NCBI RefSeq assembly: GCF_025398255.1
Contig: NZ_JAODNW010000001.1
Coordinates: 1-64,000, forward strand
Length of the DNA: 64,000 nt
DNA from: Chelativorans intermedius
GTDB taxonomy: Bacteria > Pseudomonadota > Alphaproteobacteria > Rhizobiales > Rhizobiaceae
Direction of reading: 5' to 3'
Shown: positions 54,433 through 63,401 of the stretch, piece after piece
Layout: each line of letters opens with the position of its first letter
Position numbering within the stretch: the stretch's first letter is position 1
Notes under the pieces: model-generated
Database searches by the model: none
Seen by the model: only the letters and a program-made list of their open reading frames with translations
What the model was told of the DNA's origin: nothing
Program-made: the position numbers and the translations under genes

Positions 54433-55884
54433 TCATACCCCGCTTGCGGGAATGCCGCTGCGCTCCACCTTGCGCGGAGCGGTGACCTCCTTCCACTTCG
54501 ACAGCGCGCGGTTGACCGGCGCGTGCGGCTCGCGCGGGACAAACTCGCCATGGCCGGGTCTCGGCTTGACCGTGCCGTCCTCGACCACGATTTCCCCGCG
54601 CGAGAGCACCCAGCGCGGCAGACCCTTCACATGGAAGCCCTCGAAGACGTTGTAGTCGATGGCCGATTGCTGGGTCTCGGCGCTGATGGTCTTTTCGGCG
54701 TTCGGGTCCCACACCACGATGTCGGCATCGGCGCCGTCCACGATGGCGCCCTTCCGGGGATACATGTTCAGGATCTTGGCGATGTTGGTGGAGGTGACGG
54801 CGACAAACTCGTTCATCGTCAGCCGGCCGGTGTTGACGCCGAAGGTCCAAAGCAGCGGCATGCGGTCTTCCAGGCCGCCTGTGCCATTGGGAATCTTGGT
54901 GAAGTCGCCCACCCCGAAGCGCTTCTGCTCGGTGGTGAAGGCGCAATGGTCGGTCGCCACCACCTGCAGCGAACCAGCCTGCAGGCCCGCCCACAGCGAA
55001 TCCTGATGCAGCTTGTTGCGGAAGGGCGGGCTCATGACACGGCGCGCGGCATGGTCCCAGTCGGGATTGGCATATTCGCTTTCATCCAGCACCAGGTGCT
55101 GGATCAGCGGCTCGCCATAGACGCGCATGCCCTTCTGCCTTGCACGGCGGATCGCCTCGTGCGCCTGCTCGCAGGAGGTGTGCACCACATAGAGCGGCGC
55201 GCCCACCATGTCGGCGATCATGATGGCGCGATTGGTGGCCTCGCCCTCCACTTCCGGCGGGCGGGAATAGGCGTGCGCCTCCGGCCCGGTGTTGCCTTCG
55301 GCCAGAAGCTTGGCCTGCAGCTGGGCCACCACGTCGCCGTTCTCGGCATGCACCAGCGGCAGGGCGCCCAGCTCCGCGCAGCGCTTGAACGACGCATACA
55401 TCTCGTCGTCGTCCACCATCAGCGCGCCCTTGTAGGCCATGAAATGCTTGAAGGAGGTGATGCCGCGGTCCACCACCTCCGCCATCTCGTTGAAGACCTG
55501 CTCGCTCCACCAGGTGATGGCCATGTGGAAGGAGAAATCGCAGGTGGCGCGCGTCGACTTGTTGTCCCACATGGAGATGGCTTCGAGAAGCGACTGGCCG
55601 GGCGAGGGCAGGCAGAAATCCACCACCATGGTGGTGCCGCCGGCCACCGCCGCGCGTGTGCCGCTCTCGAAGTCGTCGGAGGAATAGGTGCCCATGAAGG
55701 GCATTTCGAGATGCGTGTGCGGGTCGATGCCGCCCGGCATCACATAGCAGCCGGTGGCGTCGATCTCATGGTCGGCGTGCAGGTCGGGACCGATGGCGAC
55801 GATCTTGTCGTGCTTGATCAGCACATCCGCCTTCCAGGTACGGTCGGCGGTGACGATTGTTCCGTTCTTGATGACCTTGGACAT
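54433..55884 (-). CDS. hydA: dihydropyrimidinase
   Basis: Second step of reductive pyrimidine breakdown: opens dihydrouracil/dihydrothymine to the N-carbamoyl beta-amino acid. A 483-residue amidohydrolase; metal site GGIDPHTHLEMPFMG, carbamylated Lys in SFKHFMAYKGALM, further His in LVHAENGD and VVHTSCEQAH, Asp in ATDHCAFT. It follows the hydrolase gene by 48 nt. Confidence 0.95.
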   Translation of the reverse strand: MSKVIKNGTIVTADRTWKADVLIKHDKIVAIGPDLHADHEIDATGCYVMPGGIDPHTHLEMPFMGTYSSDDFESGTRAAVAGGTTMVVDFCLPSPGQSLLEAISMWDNKSTRATCDFSFHMAITWWSEQVFNEMAEVVDRGITSFKHFMAYKGALMVDDDEMYASFKRCAELGALPLVHAENGDVVAQLQAKLLAEGNTGPEAHAYSRPPEVEGEATNRAIMIADMVGAPLYVVHTSCEQAHEAIRRARQKGMRVYGEPLIQHLVLDESEYANPDWDHAARRVMSPPFRNKLHQDSLWAGLQAGSLQVVATDHCAFTTEQKRFGVGDFTKIPNGTGGLEDRMPLLWTFGVNTGRLTMNEFVAVTSTNIAKILNMYPRKGAIVDGADADIVVWDPNAEKTISAETQQSAIDYNVFEGFHVKGLPRWVLSRGEIVVEDGTVKPRPGHGEFVPREPHAPVNRALSKWKEVTAPRKVERSGIPASGV

Positions 55885-55932
55885 TTGGGTTCCCCTTATT
55901 GTTTGTCCGCAGTTCGAATCGAGCGTGTTACT

Positions 55933-57183
55933 TCATTCAACGATTTCCGCCGTCTCGACCACCGCGTGGAAGAGCACATCGGCACCGGCCTGCGCCCATT
56001 CCTTGGAGATTTCCTCCGCCTCGTTGTGCGAGAGGCCGTCCACGCAGGGACACATGACCATGGCAGTGGGCGCCACGCGGTTGATCCAGCAGGCATCGTG
56101 GCCCGCGCCGGAGACGATGTCGCGGTGGGAATAGCCCAGCCGCTCGGCAGCGCGCCGGATGGCGTTCACGCAGCCCTCATCAAAGGTGACGGGGTCGAAA
56201 TGGCCCACCTGCTCCACCTCGTGGGAAATATCCATCGCCTCGCAGATGGTCGCAATGCCCTCGCGGATGCGCGCGTCCATCGTGTCCAGCGTCTTCTTGT
56301 CGGGCGAGCGGATGTCGATGGTGAAGACCGCCTTGCCGGGAATGATGTTGCGCGAGTTGGGGTGGATCTCCACATGGCCGATGGCGCCCACGGCATTGGG
56401 CTGGTAGTCCATCGCCACCTCGTGGACCAGCTCCATCACGCGCGCCATGCCGAGGCCGGCGTTGCGGCGCTTGGGCATGGGGGTGGAGCCGGTGTGGCTT
56501 TCCTTGCCGGTGATTGTCACCTGCAGCCACTTCAGGCCCTGGCCGTGGGTGACGACGCCGATGTCGATGCCCTCGTCCTCCAGGATCGGACCCTGCTCGA
56601 TGTGCAGCTCGAAGAAGGCCTTCATCTTACGGCCGCCCACCGGCTCGTCGCCCTTCCAGCCGATGCGCTGCAGCTCGTCGCCGAAGCGCTTTCCCTCCTT
56701 GTCGCGGCGGTCATAGGCCCATTCGAGCTCGTGCACGCCGGCGAACACGCCGGAGGCCAGCATGGCCGGGGCAAAGCGGGTGCCTTCCTCGTTGGTCCAG
56801 TTGGTCACGACGATGGGGTGCTTCGTCCTGATCCCCAGGTCGTTGAGCGTTCTCACGATCTCCAGCCCGGACAGCACGCCGAGCACGCCGTCATAGCGCC
56901 CGCCCGTCGGCTGTGTGTCGAGGTGCGAGCCGACATAGACGGGAAGCGCATCGGGATCCGTGCCTGGACGCATCGCGAACATGGTGCCCATCTGGTCGAC
57001 GGCCACGCTCATGCCCGCCTCCTCGCACCAGCGCTTGAACAGATGCCGGCCCTCGCCGTCCTCGTCGGTCAGGGTCTGGCGGTTGTTGCCGCCGGCGACG
57101 CCGGGGCCGATCTTCGCCATCTCGTGGATCACCTCCCACAGCCGGTCGGCGTTGATCCTCAGATTCTCGCCCGGTGCGGCCAT
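55933..57183 (-). CDS. M20-family N-carbamoyl amino acid hydrolase (beta-ureidopropionase type)
   Basis: Third step: N-carbamoyl-beta-alanine to beta-alanine, CO2 and NH3. A 416-residue dinuclear enzyme: GSHLDTQPTGGRYDG, TNEEGTRFAPAM and the dimerisation/substrate segment FFELHIEQGPILE; C-terminal SGAGHDA. Allantoate or L-carbamoyl amino acid hydrolase relatives cannot be told apart by motif, but the operon favours beta-ureidopropionase. ATG 57183 sits 10 nt after the aminotransferase stop; an upstream start at 57216 is possible. Confidence 0.9.
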   Translation of the reverse strand: MAAPGENLRINADRLWEVIHEMAKIGPGVAGGNNRQTLTDEDGEGRHLFKRWCEEAGMSVAVDQMGTMFAMRPGTDPDALPVYVGSHLDTQPTGGRYDGVLGVLSGLEIVRTLNDLGIRTKHPIVVTNWTNEEGTRFAPAMLASGVFAGVHELEWAYDRRDKEGKRFGDELQRIGWKGDEPVGGRKMKAFFELHIEQGPILEDEGIDIGVVTHGQGLKWLQVTITGKESHTGSTPMPKRRNAGLGMARVMELVHEVAMDYQPNAVGAIGHVEIHPNSRNIIPGKAVFTIDIRSPDKKTLDTMDARIREGIATICEAMDISHEVEQVGHFDPVTFDEGCVNAIRRAAERLGYSHRDIVSGAGHDACWINRVAPTAMVMCPCVDGLSHNEAEEISKEWAQAGADVLFHAVVETAEIVE

Positions 57184-57193
57184 CTTTGTCCCC

Positions 57194-58522
57194 CTATTCG
57201 ATTTCGTCGAGCACACCCTTCAGGCAATCGACGATCATGTCGATGTGGCTCTTCTCCACGATGAGCGGCGGAGAAAGCGCAATGATGTCGCCGGTGGTGC
57301 GGATGAGCACGCCCTTCTCGAAGGCCTTGAGGAAGGCGGAGAAGGCGCGCCTGGTCGGCTGGCCGGCAATCGGTTCGAGCTCGATGGCGCCGACAAGGCC
57401 GATGTTGCGGATGTCGATGACGTGGGGCGCGTCCTTCAGCGAATGCAGCGCCTCCTCCCAATAGGGGGCGAGTTCCGCGCCGCGAGTCAGAAGCCCTTCC
57501 TCCTTGTAGGTCTCCAGCGTCGCAAGGCCGGCGGCCGAGGCGATCGGATTGCCGGAATAGGTGTAGCCGTGGAAGAACTCGATCAGGTGCTCCGGGCCGT
57601 TCATGAAAGCGTCGTGGATCTCCTTCTTCACCAGAACGGCGCCCATCGGGATGACGCCGTTGGTGACGCCCTTGGCCGTTGTCATGATGTCGGGCACCAC
57701 GTCGAAATAGTCGGCGGCAAAGGGGGCGCCCAGCCGGCCGAAGCCGGTGATGACCTCGTCGAAGATGAGCAGGATGCCGTGCTTGTCGCAGATCTCGCGC
57801 AGCCGCTTGAGATATCCCTTTGGCGGGATGAGAACGCCCGTGGAGCCGGCCACGGGCTCCACGATCACCGCGGCGACGGTGGAGGCGTCGTGCAGCGCCA
57901 CGATGCGCTCCAGCTCGTCGGCCAGCTCTGCCCCGTGCTCGGGTTCTCCGCGGGTGAAGGCGTTTCTGCCCGGCAAGTGGGTGTGAGGCAGATGGTCGAC
58001 GCCGGTCAAAAGCGTGCCGAACATCTTGCGGTTGGCGACGATGCCGCCAACCGAGATGCCGCCGAAGTTCACCCCGTGATAGCCGCGTTCGCGCCCGATC
58101 AGGCGGAAGCGCGCTCCATCGCCCCTGGCCCGGTGGTAGGCGAGCGCGATCTTGAGCGCCGTCTCCACGGACTCGGAGCCGGAATTGGTGAAGAAGACAT
58201 GCTCCAGGCCGGCGGGCGCCATGTCCACCAGCCGGTTGGCAAACTCGAAGACGATGGGATGGCCCATCTGGAAGGCCGGCGCATAGTCCAGCTCGGCCAC
58301 CTGCTTCTGGATCGCCTCGGTGATCCTCGGCCGGCAATGGCCGGCATTCACGCACCACAGCCCTGCGGTGCCGTCCAGAATGCGGCGCCCGTCATCGGCC
58401 GTATAGTGCATGTCCTTGGCCGCCACCAGCATGCGTGGCGCCTGCTTGAACTGTCGGTTCGCCGTAAACGGCATCCAGAACGCGCTGAGATCGTTCGGCT
58501 TTACGTTGAGCCGGTTCGACAT
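57194..58522 (-). CDS. omega-amino acid:pyruvate aminotransferase
   Basis: Class III PLP transaminase (442 residues), likely beta-alanine/beta-aminoisobutyrate to the semialdehyde. Motifs: FTNSGSESVETALKIAL, RGYHGVNFGGISVGG, LIFDEVITGFGR and the PLP lysine in MTTAKGVTNG. First gene of the leftward operon and divergent from the TetR gene. ATG 58522 gives the normal N-terminus; the frame open to 58738 does not. Confidence 0.93.
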   Translation of the reverse strand: MSNRLNVKPNDLSAFWMPFTANRQFKQAPRMLVAAKDMHYTADDGRRILDGTAGLWCVNAGHCRPRITEAIQKQVAELDYAPAFQMGHPIVFEFANRLVDMAPAGLEHVFFTNSGSESVETALKIALAYHRARGDGARFRLIGRERGYHGVNFGGISVGGIVANRKMFGTLLTGVDHLPHTHLPGRNAFTRGEPEHGAELADELERIVALHDASTVAAVIVEPVAGSTGVLIPPKGYLKRLREICDKHGILLIFDEVITGFGRLGAPFAADYFDVVPDIMTTAKGVTNGVIPMGAVLVKKEIHDAFMNGPEHLIEFFHGYTYSGNPIASAAGLATLETYKEEGLLTRGAELAPYWEEALHSLKDAPHVIDIRNIGLVGAIELEPIAGQPTRRAFSAFLKAFEKGVLIRTTGDIIALSPPLIVEKSHIDMIVDCLKGVLDEIE

Positions 58523-58592
58523 GAAGCCTCCGCTATGTTCCCCTGTCCCGGTCAAGCTTGGTATTCTGGGCGAAGGTATGATACGCAAATTT

Positions 58593-58608
58593 TTGACCGT
58601 TTGGACAA
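58593..58608. promoter_or_regulatory. RutR-like operator between aminotransferase and TetR genes
   Basis: TTGACCGTTTGGACAA differs at two positions from the known RutR palindrome TTGACCANNTGGTCAA. It lies 71 bp upstream of the aminotransferase start in the divergent promoter region. Confidence 0.6.
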
Positions 58609-58740
58609 ACGTTAGCACCGCCTCACGGGCGGTCAAGACCATTGTAGGGATTTTGAACGGCCCGGGCGCGCGCCAGCGGCGCCGAGAAGCTGGGCCAGAC
58701 GGCGGCGAGGGAGCCAGGGCAGCGATGCGGGAAGCCAACC

Positions 58741-59355
58741 ATGGATAAGCCGGCGGGGCGCAAGCGCACGCGCATCCAGCGCGAAAAGCGCGAGCTCATT
58801 CTGGAGGCGGCGCTGGAAGTCTTCTCGCAGCACGGCTTCCGCGGCTCGACCATAGACCAGATCGCCGAGGCTGCCGGCATGTCGAAGCCCAACCTGCTCT
58901 ATTACTTCAAGGGCAAGGAGGCGATCTTCGTCACTCTCATCGACCGGCTGATGGAGGCGTGGCTTGCGCCGCTGCGCGAGATGGACGCGGCGGGCGACCC
59001 GCAGACCGAGATCCGCAGCTACATCCGCCGCAAGATCGAGATGGCGCGCGACTTCCCGCGCGAAAGCCGCCTGTTCGCCAACGAGATCCTGCAGGGCGCG
59101 CCGCGCATCCTGCCGCTGCTCGAAGGCGAGCTGAAGGAACTGGTGGACGAGAAGGCCGGGATCATCCGCGAATGGATGCGCCAGGGAAAGCTGAAGAAGG
59201 CCGACCCCCACCACTTCATCTTCGCCATCTGGGCGACCACCCAGCACTATGCCGATTTCGACGTGCAGGTGCGCGCCGTGCTCGGGCCGGACAAGGGGGG
59301 AGAGGGCAGGTTCGAGGACGCGGCGCGGTTTCTGGAGGGGCTGTTCTTGGGGTGA
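58741..59355 (+). CDS. TetR-family regulator (RutR-like)
   Basis: A 204-residue TetR: helix-turn-helix STIDQIAEAAGMSKPNLLYY near residue 35, preceded by a basic start (KPAGRKRTRIQREKR) as in RutR. RutR senses uracil/thymine and controls pyrimidine degradation. The divergent operon and matching operator support this role here. GGGAAGCCAACC precedes ATG 58741. Confidence 0.9.
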   Translation: MDKPAGRKRTRIQREKRELILEAALEVFSQHGFRGSTIDQIAEAAGMSKPNLLYYFKGKEAIFVTLIDRLMEAWLAPLREMDAAGDPQTEIRSYIRRKIEMARDFPRESRLFANEILQGAPRILPLLEGELKELVDEKAGIIREWMRQGKLKKADPHHFIFAIWATTQHYADFDVQVRAVLGPDKGGEGRFEDAARFLEGLFLG

Positions 59356-59405
59356 GGGGTGTGAGCCCGTCTCTATCGAGTTGGCAGAAGTTGGTGATTC
59401 AAATC

Positions 59406-61055
59406 CTACCGCCCCTGCCGTATCTCCGTCAGCGTCTTCGCCGGTGTGATCGCTTCCTTGTCCAGCTTCACCTCGATGATCGCCGGTCTGCCGCTCTGCC
59501 TTGCGCGCTCGAAGGCCCCCGCGAAATCCTCCGTCTTCTCCACCGTCTCCCCATGCCCGCCATGGGCGCGCGCGAGCGCGGCGAAGTCGGGATTCACGAG
59601 ATCGGTGCCCGACACGCGGCCGGGATAGGCGCGTTCCTGGTGCATGCGGATGGTGCCGTAGGTGCCGTTGTTGACGACCACCACGATGATGGGCAGGCCG
59701 TATTGCACGGCGGTGGCGAATTCCTGGCCGTTCATGAGGAAGCAGCCATCGCCGGCAAAGGCGATCACCGCGCGCTCGGGGAAGAGATCCTTGGCGGCCA
59801 CCGCGGCGGGCACGCCATAGCCCATGGAGCCGGAGGTGGGCGCGCCCTGGGTGGCGAAGCGGCGGAAGCGGCGGAAGCGGTGCACCCAGGTGGCGTAGTT
59901 GCCGGCGCCATTGGTCAGGATTGCGTCTTCGGGCAGGTTCTCGTCCAGCCACGCCATGATGGGCCCCATCTTCACCGCGCCCGGCCCGCTGTCGGGCGGC
60001 GTGGACCACGCCAGATAGGCGGCGTGCAGGCGCTCCGTTTCGCCCGCCCAGGGCGGCGTGCCGGCGGGGGCCCGCCGGGCAAAGGCGGCAGCGAAGGCGC
60101 GCGGCGTGGCGTTGATGGCGAGGATGGGGCGGTAGACGCGGCCGAGCTCCTGCGGGTCGGGGTGAACATGCACCAGCGCCTGCGCGGGATAGGGGCTTTT
60201 CAGAAGTGTGTAGTCGGAAGAAGGGATTTCTCCAAAGCGACCGCCGACCAGCAGGACGAGATCGGCCGCCCGGATCGCCTCTGCCAGGCGCGGATTGGGG
60301 CCGATGCCGATGTCGCCGGCATAGCAGGGGTGCAGGTGGTCGAACAGCATCTGGCGGCGGAAGGAACAGCCGACAGGCAGCGCCCAGCGTGCCGCCGCCT
60401 CCTGGAAGGCGTGCACCGCGGCGGCGTCCCACTGCGTGCCGCCTAGGATGACGAAGGGGTGTCGCGCCCGGCCCAGAAGGGCCAACAGGCGCTCCATCTC
60501 CTCCTCGCCGGGTCGGGTTTCCACCGGCGTCGCCGGCAGGGCGGCCGGGGCCTGCGCCATCCCGGTGAGCATGTCCTCCGGCAGCGAGACGACCACCGGC
60601 CCCGGCCGGCCTGCGGTGGCCACCGCGAAGGCGCGGGTGACGAGCTCTGGAATGCGTGCGGCATCGTCGATCTCCACCACCCACTTGGCCAGCCCGCCAT
60701 AGAAGGCGCCGTAATCCATCTCCTGAAACGCTTCGCGTGCGCGCGCCGTGCGTCCCACCTGGCCGATGAAGAGGATCATGGGGTTGGAGTCCTGGGCGGC
60801 GATGTGCACGCCGGCTGCTGCGTTGGTGGCGCCGGGGCCGCGGGTGACGAAGCATATGCCGGGCCTGCCCGTCAGCCTTCCGTGGCAGTCGGCCATCATG
60901 GCCGCGCCCCCTTCCTGGCGGCAGACGATGGTGCGGATTGGCGAATCGTGGAGTGCGTCGAGCACCGCCAGGTAGCTTTCGCCCGGCACGCAATACAGGC
61001 GGTCGACGCCATTGGCCTCCAGCGCCTCGACGACGAGCTGGCCGCCGGTCTTCAT
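59406..61055 (-). CDS. acetolactate synthase-like TPP-dependent enzyme
   Basis: A 549-residue thiamine-diphosphate enzyme. PYR domain with catalytic Glu in CRQEGGAAMMA, central domain with LLVGGRFGEIPSSDYTLL, PP domain with cofactor motif AGDGCFLMNGQEF and NNGTYGTI. The substrate cannot be inferred from motifs. Its ATG overlaps the CoA-transferase stop (ATGA), so both act in one pathway, perhaps 2-oxoacid or acyl-CoA decarboxylation. Confidence 0.88.
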   Translation of the reverse strand: MKTGGQLVVEALEANGVDRLYCVPGESYLAVLDALHDSPIRTIVCRQEGGAAMMADCHGRLTGRPGICFVTRGPGATNAAAGVHIAAQDSNPMILFIGQVGRTARAREAFQEMDYGAFYGGLAKWVVEIDDAARIPELVTRAFAVATAGRPGPVVVSLPEDMLTGMAQAPAALPATPVETRPGEEEMERLLALLGRARHPFVILGGTQWDAAAVHAFQEAAARWALPVGCSFRRQMLFDHLHPCYAGDIGIGPNPRLAEAIRAADLVLLVGGRFGEIPSSDYTLLKSPYPAQALVHVHPDPQELGRVYRPILAINATPRAFAAAFARRAPAGTPPWAGETERLHAAYLAWSTPPDSGPGAVKMGPIMAWLDENLPEDAILTNGAGNYATWVHRFRRFRRFATQGAPTSGSMGYGVPAAVAAKDLFPERAVIAFAGDGCFLMNGQEFATAVQYGLPIIVVVVNNGTYGTIRMHQERAYPGRVSGTDLVNPDFAALARAHGGHGETVEKTEDFAGAFERARQSGRPAIIEVKLDKEAITPAKTLTEIRQGR

Positions 61056-62227
61056 GGGTTTTCCTCCTCCACTTCGCGCAGGATCTCCTCGGTGTGCTCG
61101 CCGAGCCTCGGGCTTGGCCGCCCATAGGCAGGCGGCGTCAGCGACATCAGCATGGGCGAGCGCACGGAGGGCAGCCGGTTGCCGCGCCCGTCCTCAAGGT
61201 CGAGGCGCATCCCGCGAGCCTCGGTCTGCGGGTCGGCAAACATCTCGGCAATGGTGTTGATGGGGCTTGCCGGCACGCCCGCCGCCTCCAGCCTCTCAAG
61301 CAGCGCGTCGCGCGCAAACGCCTTCAGCCTGGGCGCGATGGCGGCGCGCAGCGCCTCGCGATTGGCAACGCGCGCGGCGTTGGTGGCAAAGCGCGGCTCG
61401 CCCGCCAGCGCCTCGTGCCCCAGCACGGCGCACAGCCGGGCAAACTGCCCGTCATTGCCCACGGCAAGGATCACGTGGCCATCGGCCACCTCGAACACCT
61501 CGTAGGGCGCAATGTTGGGATGGGCGTTGCCCATGCGCCGCGGCGCCTGGCCGGAGACGAGATAGTTCATGTTCTGGTTGGCGAGCACGGCGATCTGCGC
61601 GTCGTAGAGGGCCATGTCGATGAGCTGGCCCTGGCCGGTCCGTTCCGCGTGGCGCAGGGCGGCCTGGATGGCGATGACGGCGTAAAGCCCGGTAAAGATG
61701 TCGGAAACGGCTACGCCCACCTTCTGTGGCTCGCCCTCCGCCGGCCCGGTGATGGACATCAGGCCCGACATGCCCTGAATGATGAAGTCGTAGCCGGCGC
61801 GCGCCGCATAGGGGCCGTGCTGGCCGAAGCCGGTGATGGAGCAATAGACGAGGCGCGGGTTGAGCGCCTTCACGCTGTCGTAATCGAGGCCGTATTTCCT
61901 CAGCCCCCCGAGCTTGAAGTTCTCGATGAGCACATCCGCCGTGGCGATGAGCTTCAGAAGCGCCGCGCGATCGCGCTCCTGCCGGAAGTCGAGCGCGATG
62001 GAGCGCTTGCCCCGGTTGCAGGCGTGGAAATAGGCGGCCGAAAGGTTCTCGCCGTCCCCGGCCGTCACGAAGGGCGGGCCCCAGCCGCGCGTGTCGTCGC
62101 CGCCTTGCGGATTTTCCACCTTGATGACGTCGGCGCCCAGATCGGCCAGCACCTGGCCCGCCCACGGGCCTGCCAGAATGCGCGCCAGCTCCACCACACG
62201 AATGCCCTTGAGCGGGGGTTCGGCCAT
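61052..62227 (-). CDS. class III (CaiB/BaiF) CoA-transferase
   Basis: A 391-residue family III CoA-transferase. N-terminal RVVELARILAGPWAGQVLADL and GADVIKVENP, catalytic Asp in GVAVSDIFTGLYAV near residue 170, C-terminal AGVPASPINTIAEMF. It transfers CoA between carboxylic acids; the acid is unknown. First gene of the pair with the TPP enzyme. Confidence 0.92.
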   Translation of the reverse strand: MAEPPLKGIRVVELARILAGPWAGQVLADLGADVIKVENPQGGDDTRGWGPPFVTAGDGENLSAAYFHACNRGKRSIALDFRQERDRAALLKLIATADVLIENFKLGGLRKYGLDYDSVKALNPRLVYCSITGFGQHGPYAARAGYDFIIQGMSGLMSITGPAEGEPQKVGVAVSDIFTGLYAVIAIQAALRHAERTGQGQLIDMALYDAQIAVLANQNMNYLVSGQAPRRMGNAHPNIAPYEVFEVADGHVILAVGNDGQFARLCAVLGHEALAGEPRFATNAARVANREALRAAIAPRLKAFARDALLERLEAAGVPASPINTIAEMFADPQTEARGMRLDLEDGRGNRLPSVRSPMLMSLTPPAYGRPSPRLGEHTEEILREVEEENP

Positions 62228-62306
62228 TTCTGCCTTTCTCGCAGCGTCTCCTTCGCGATGTGACTAGCAGATGCCCCGGCCCACCGCCAGCGCCGCGCCT
62301 TGATCC

Positions 62307-63236
62307 TCAGCCGGCCGCGCCTTTGGCCCAGGCGCAGAAATCCTCCATGATGAGATTCCGATTCAACTCGTTGAGAGATTCGTGGCGGGTTTCGCCGTAA
62401 ATCCTTGTTTGCAGATTCGAAAAGCCCTCGCGCGCAAGGCGGGCTGCCAGGCGCCGCATGGTTGCGCCGCCTTTCGTCGAGGGATCGCCTCCGCCGCCCA
62501 CAAGCTGGATCGGCAGGTCCCTTCGCACTGTGGCTGCAAGGCTGCCTCCGACAGCCAGCAGGTTGAGATCGAAAACGGCGCGCCACATCGCCACCGTGGC
62601 ATCCCGGCCGCACAGCGGATCGGCGATATAGGCTGCGACCTCCGCGGCATCGCGCGACAGCCAGTCGAAGGGTGTCGCGGCGTCGGGAATGGCGCTCGCC
62701 CAGGCGCGGAACGTCAGGCGCGGCATCAGCCGCGAGGGTACGTCGGAGCCGAGCCGCAACCGTTCCCAGCCGAGCACGGCCCTGGCGGCGCGCGCCGCCA
62801 GCGGGCTTGCAAGGGGCGCGTTCCACAATGCGGCGGCGCGGAGCCGACCCGCATGGCGCCGCAGGAAGGCAAGCGCGATGATGGCGCCCAGGGAGTGGCC
62901 GAACAGGATGACGGGCAGGCCCGGATGGTCCGCGGCGATGCGGTCGTGCACGGCCAGCACGTCGGCCAGCACGTTCTCTGCTGCCGGTTCGGGCCCGAAG
63001 GAGCCCATGGGCGCCCCCGGCGCCCTGGTGTGCCCGTGGCCGCGGTGGTCATGCGCATAGGCGGCAAGGCCGCAGTCGGCCAGCAGCCGCGCAAAGCGCC
63101 CATAGCGCCCGGCGTGTTCGGCGAGGCCGTGGTTGATCTGCACGATGGCCCGCGGCCGGCCCTGCGGCGCATGGACATAAAGCCGCAGCGCCGCCCCGGT
63201 GGGCGTCTCGAGCGTGGTTTCCGTCTGCCAGCCCAC
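62307..63236 (-). CDS. alpha/beta hydrolase (monoglyceride lipase/lysophospholipase-like)
   Basis: A 309-residue serine hydrolase of the Hydrolase_4 family. Oxyanion region INHGLAEHAGRYGRFA, nucleophile Ser in LFGHSLGA, then Asp in GGGGDPSTKGG and His in ETRHESLNE complete a triad. No signal peptide. It is 79 nt upstream of the CoA-transferase gene on the same strand. Confidence 0.9.
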   Translation of the reverse strand: MGWQTETTLETPTGAALRLYVHAPQGRPRAIVQINHGLAEHAGRYGRFARLLADCGLAAYAHDHRGHGHTRAPGAPMGSFGPEPAAENVLADVLAVHDRIAADHPGLPVILFGHSLGAIIALAFLRRHAGRLRAAALWNAPLASPLAARAARAVLGWERLRLGSDVPSRLMPRLTFRAWASAIPDAATPFDWLSRDAAEVAAYIADPLCGRDATVAMWRAVFDLNLLAVGGSLAATVRRDLPIQLVGGGGDPSTKGGATMRRLAARLAREGFSNLQTRIYGETRHESLNELNRNLIMEDFCAWAKGAAG

Positions 63237-63401
63237 CGTTGCTCCCTGACCTCGTTTGGCCTACATACGCGGCGAAATCAGCCAACGGGGAGCGGCGAAC
63301 AGCGCGTGGTGAAATCTCGTCGTCGGACCGGGGTCGGCCCGCTTCACCGCTTTCTTTTCGCCGCGTTCCCATCACCCTGACCCACGGAGCATACCCGCCC
63401 C

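Noticed and set aside
54523-57264. Open frame of about 900 codons on the plus strand across dihydropyrimidinase and the carbamoyl hydrolase
   Set aside because: Opposite two genes with complete catalytic motifs; composition is His/Leu-rich antisense, typical of shadows in high-GC DNA.
59378-59425. tRNA-like 3' end (TTCAAATCCTACCGCCCC) after the TetR gene
   Set aside because: The putative T-stem does not pair and no acceptor or anticodon arm can be formed; at most a remnant or chance match.
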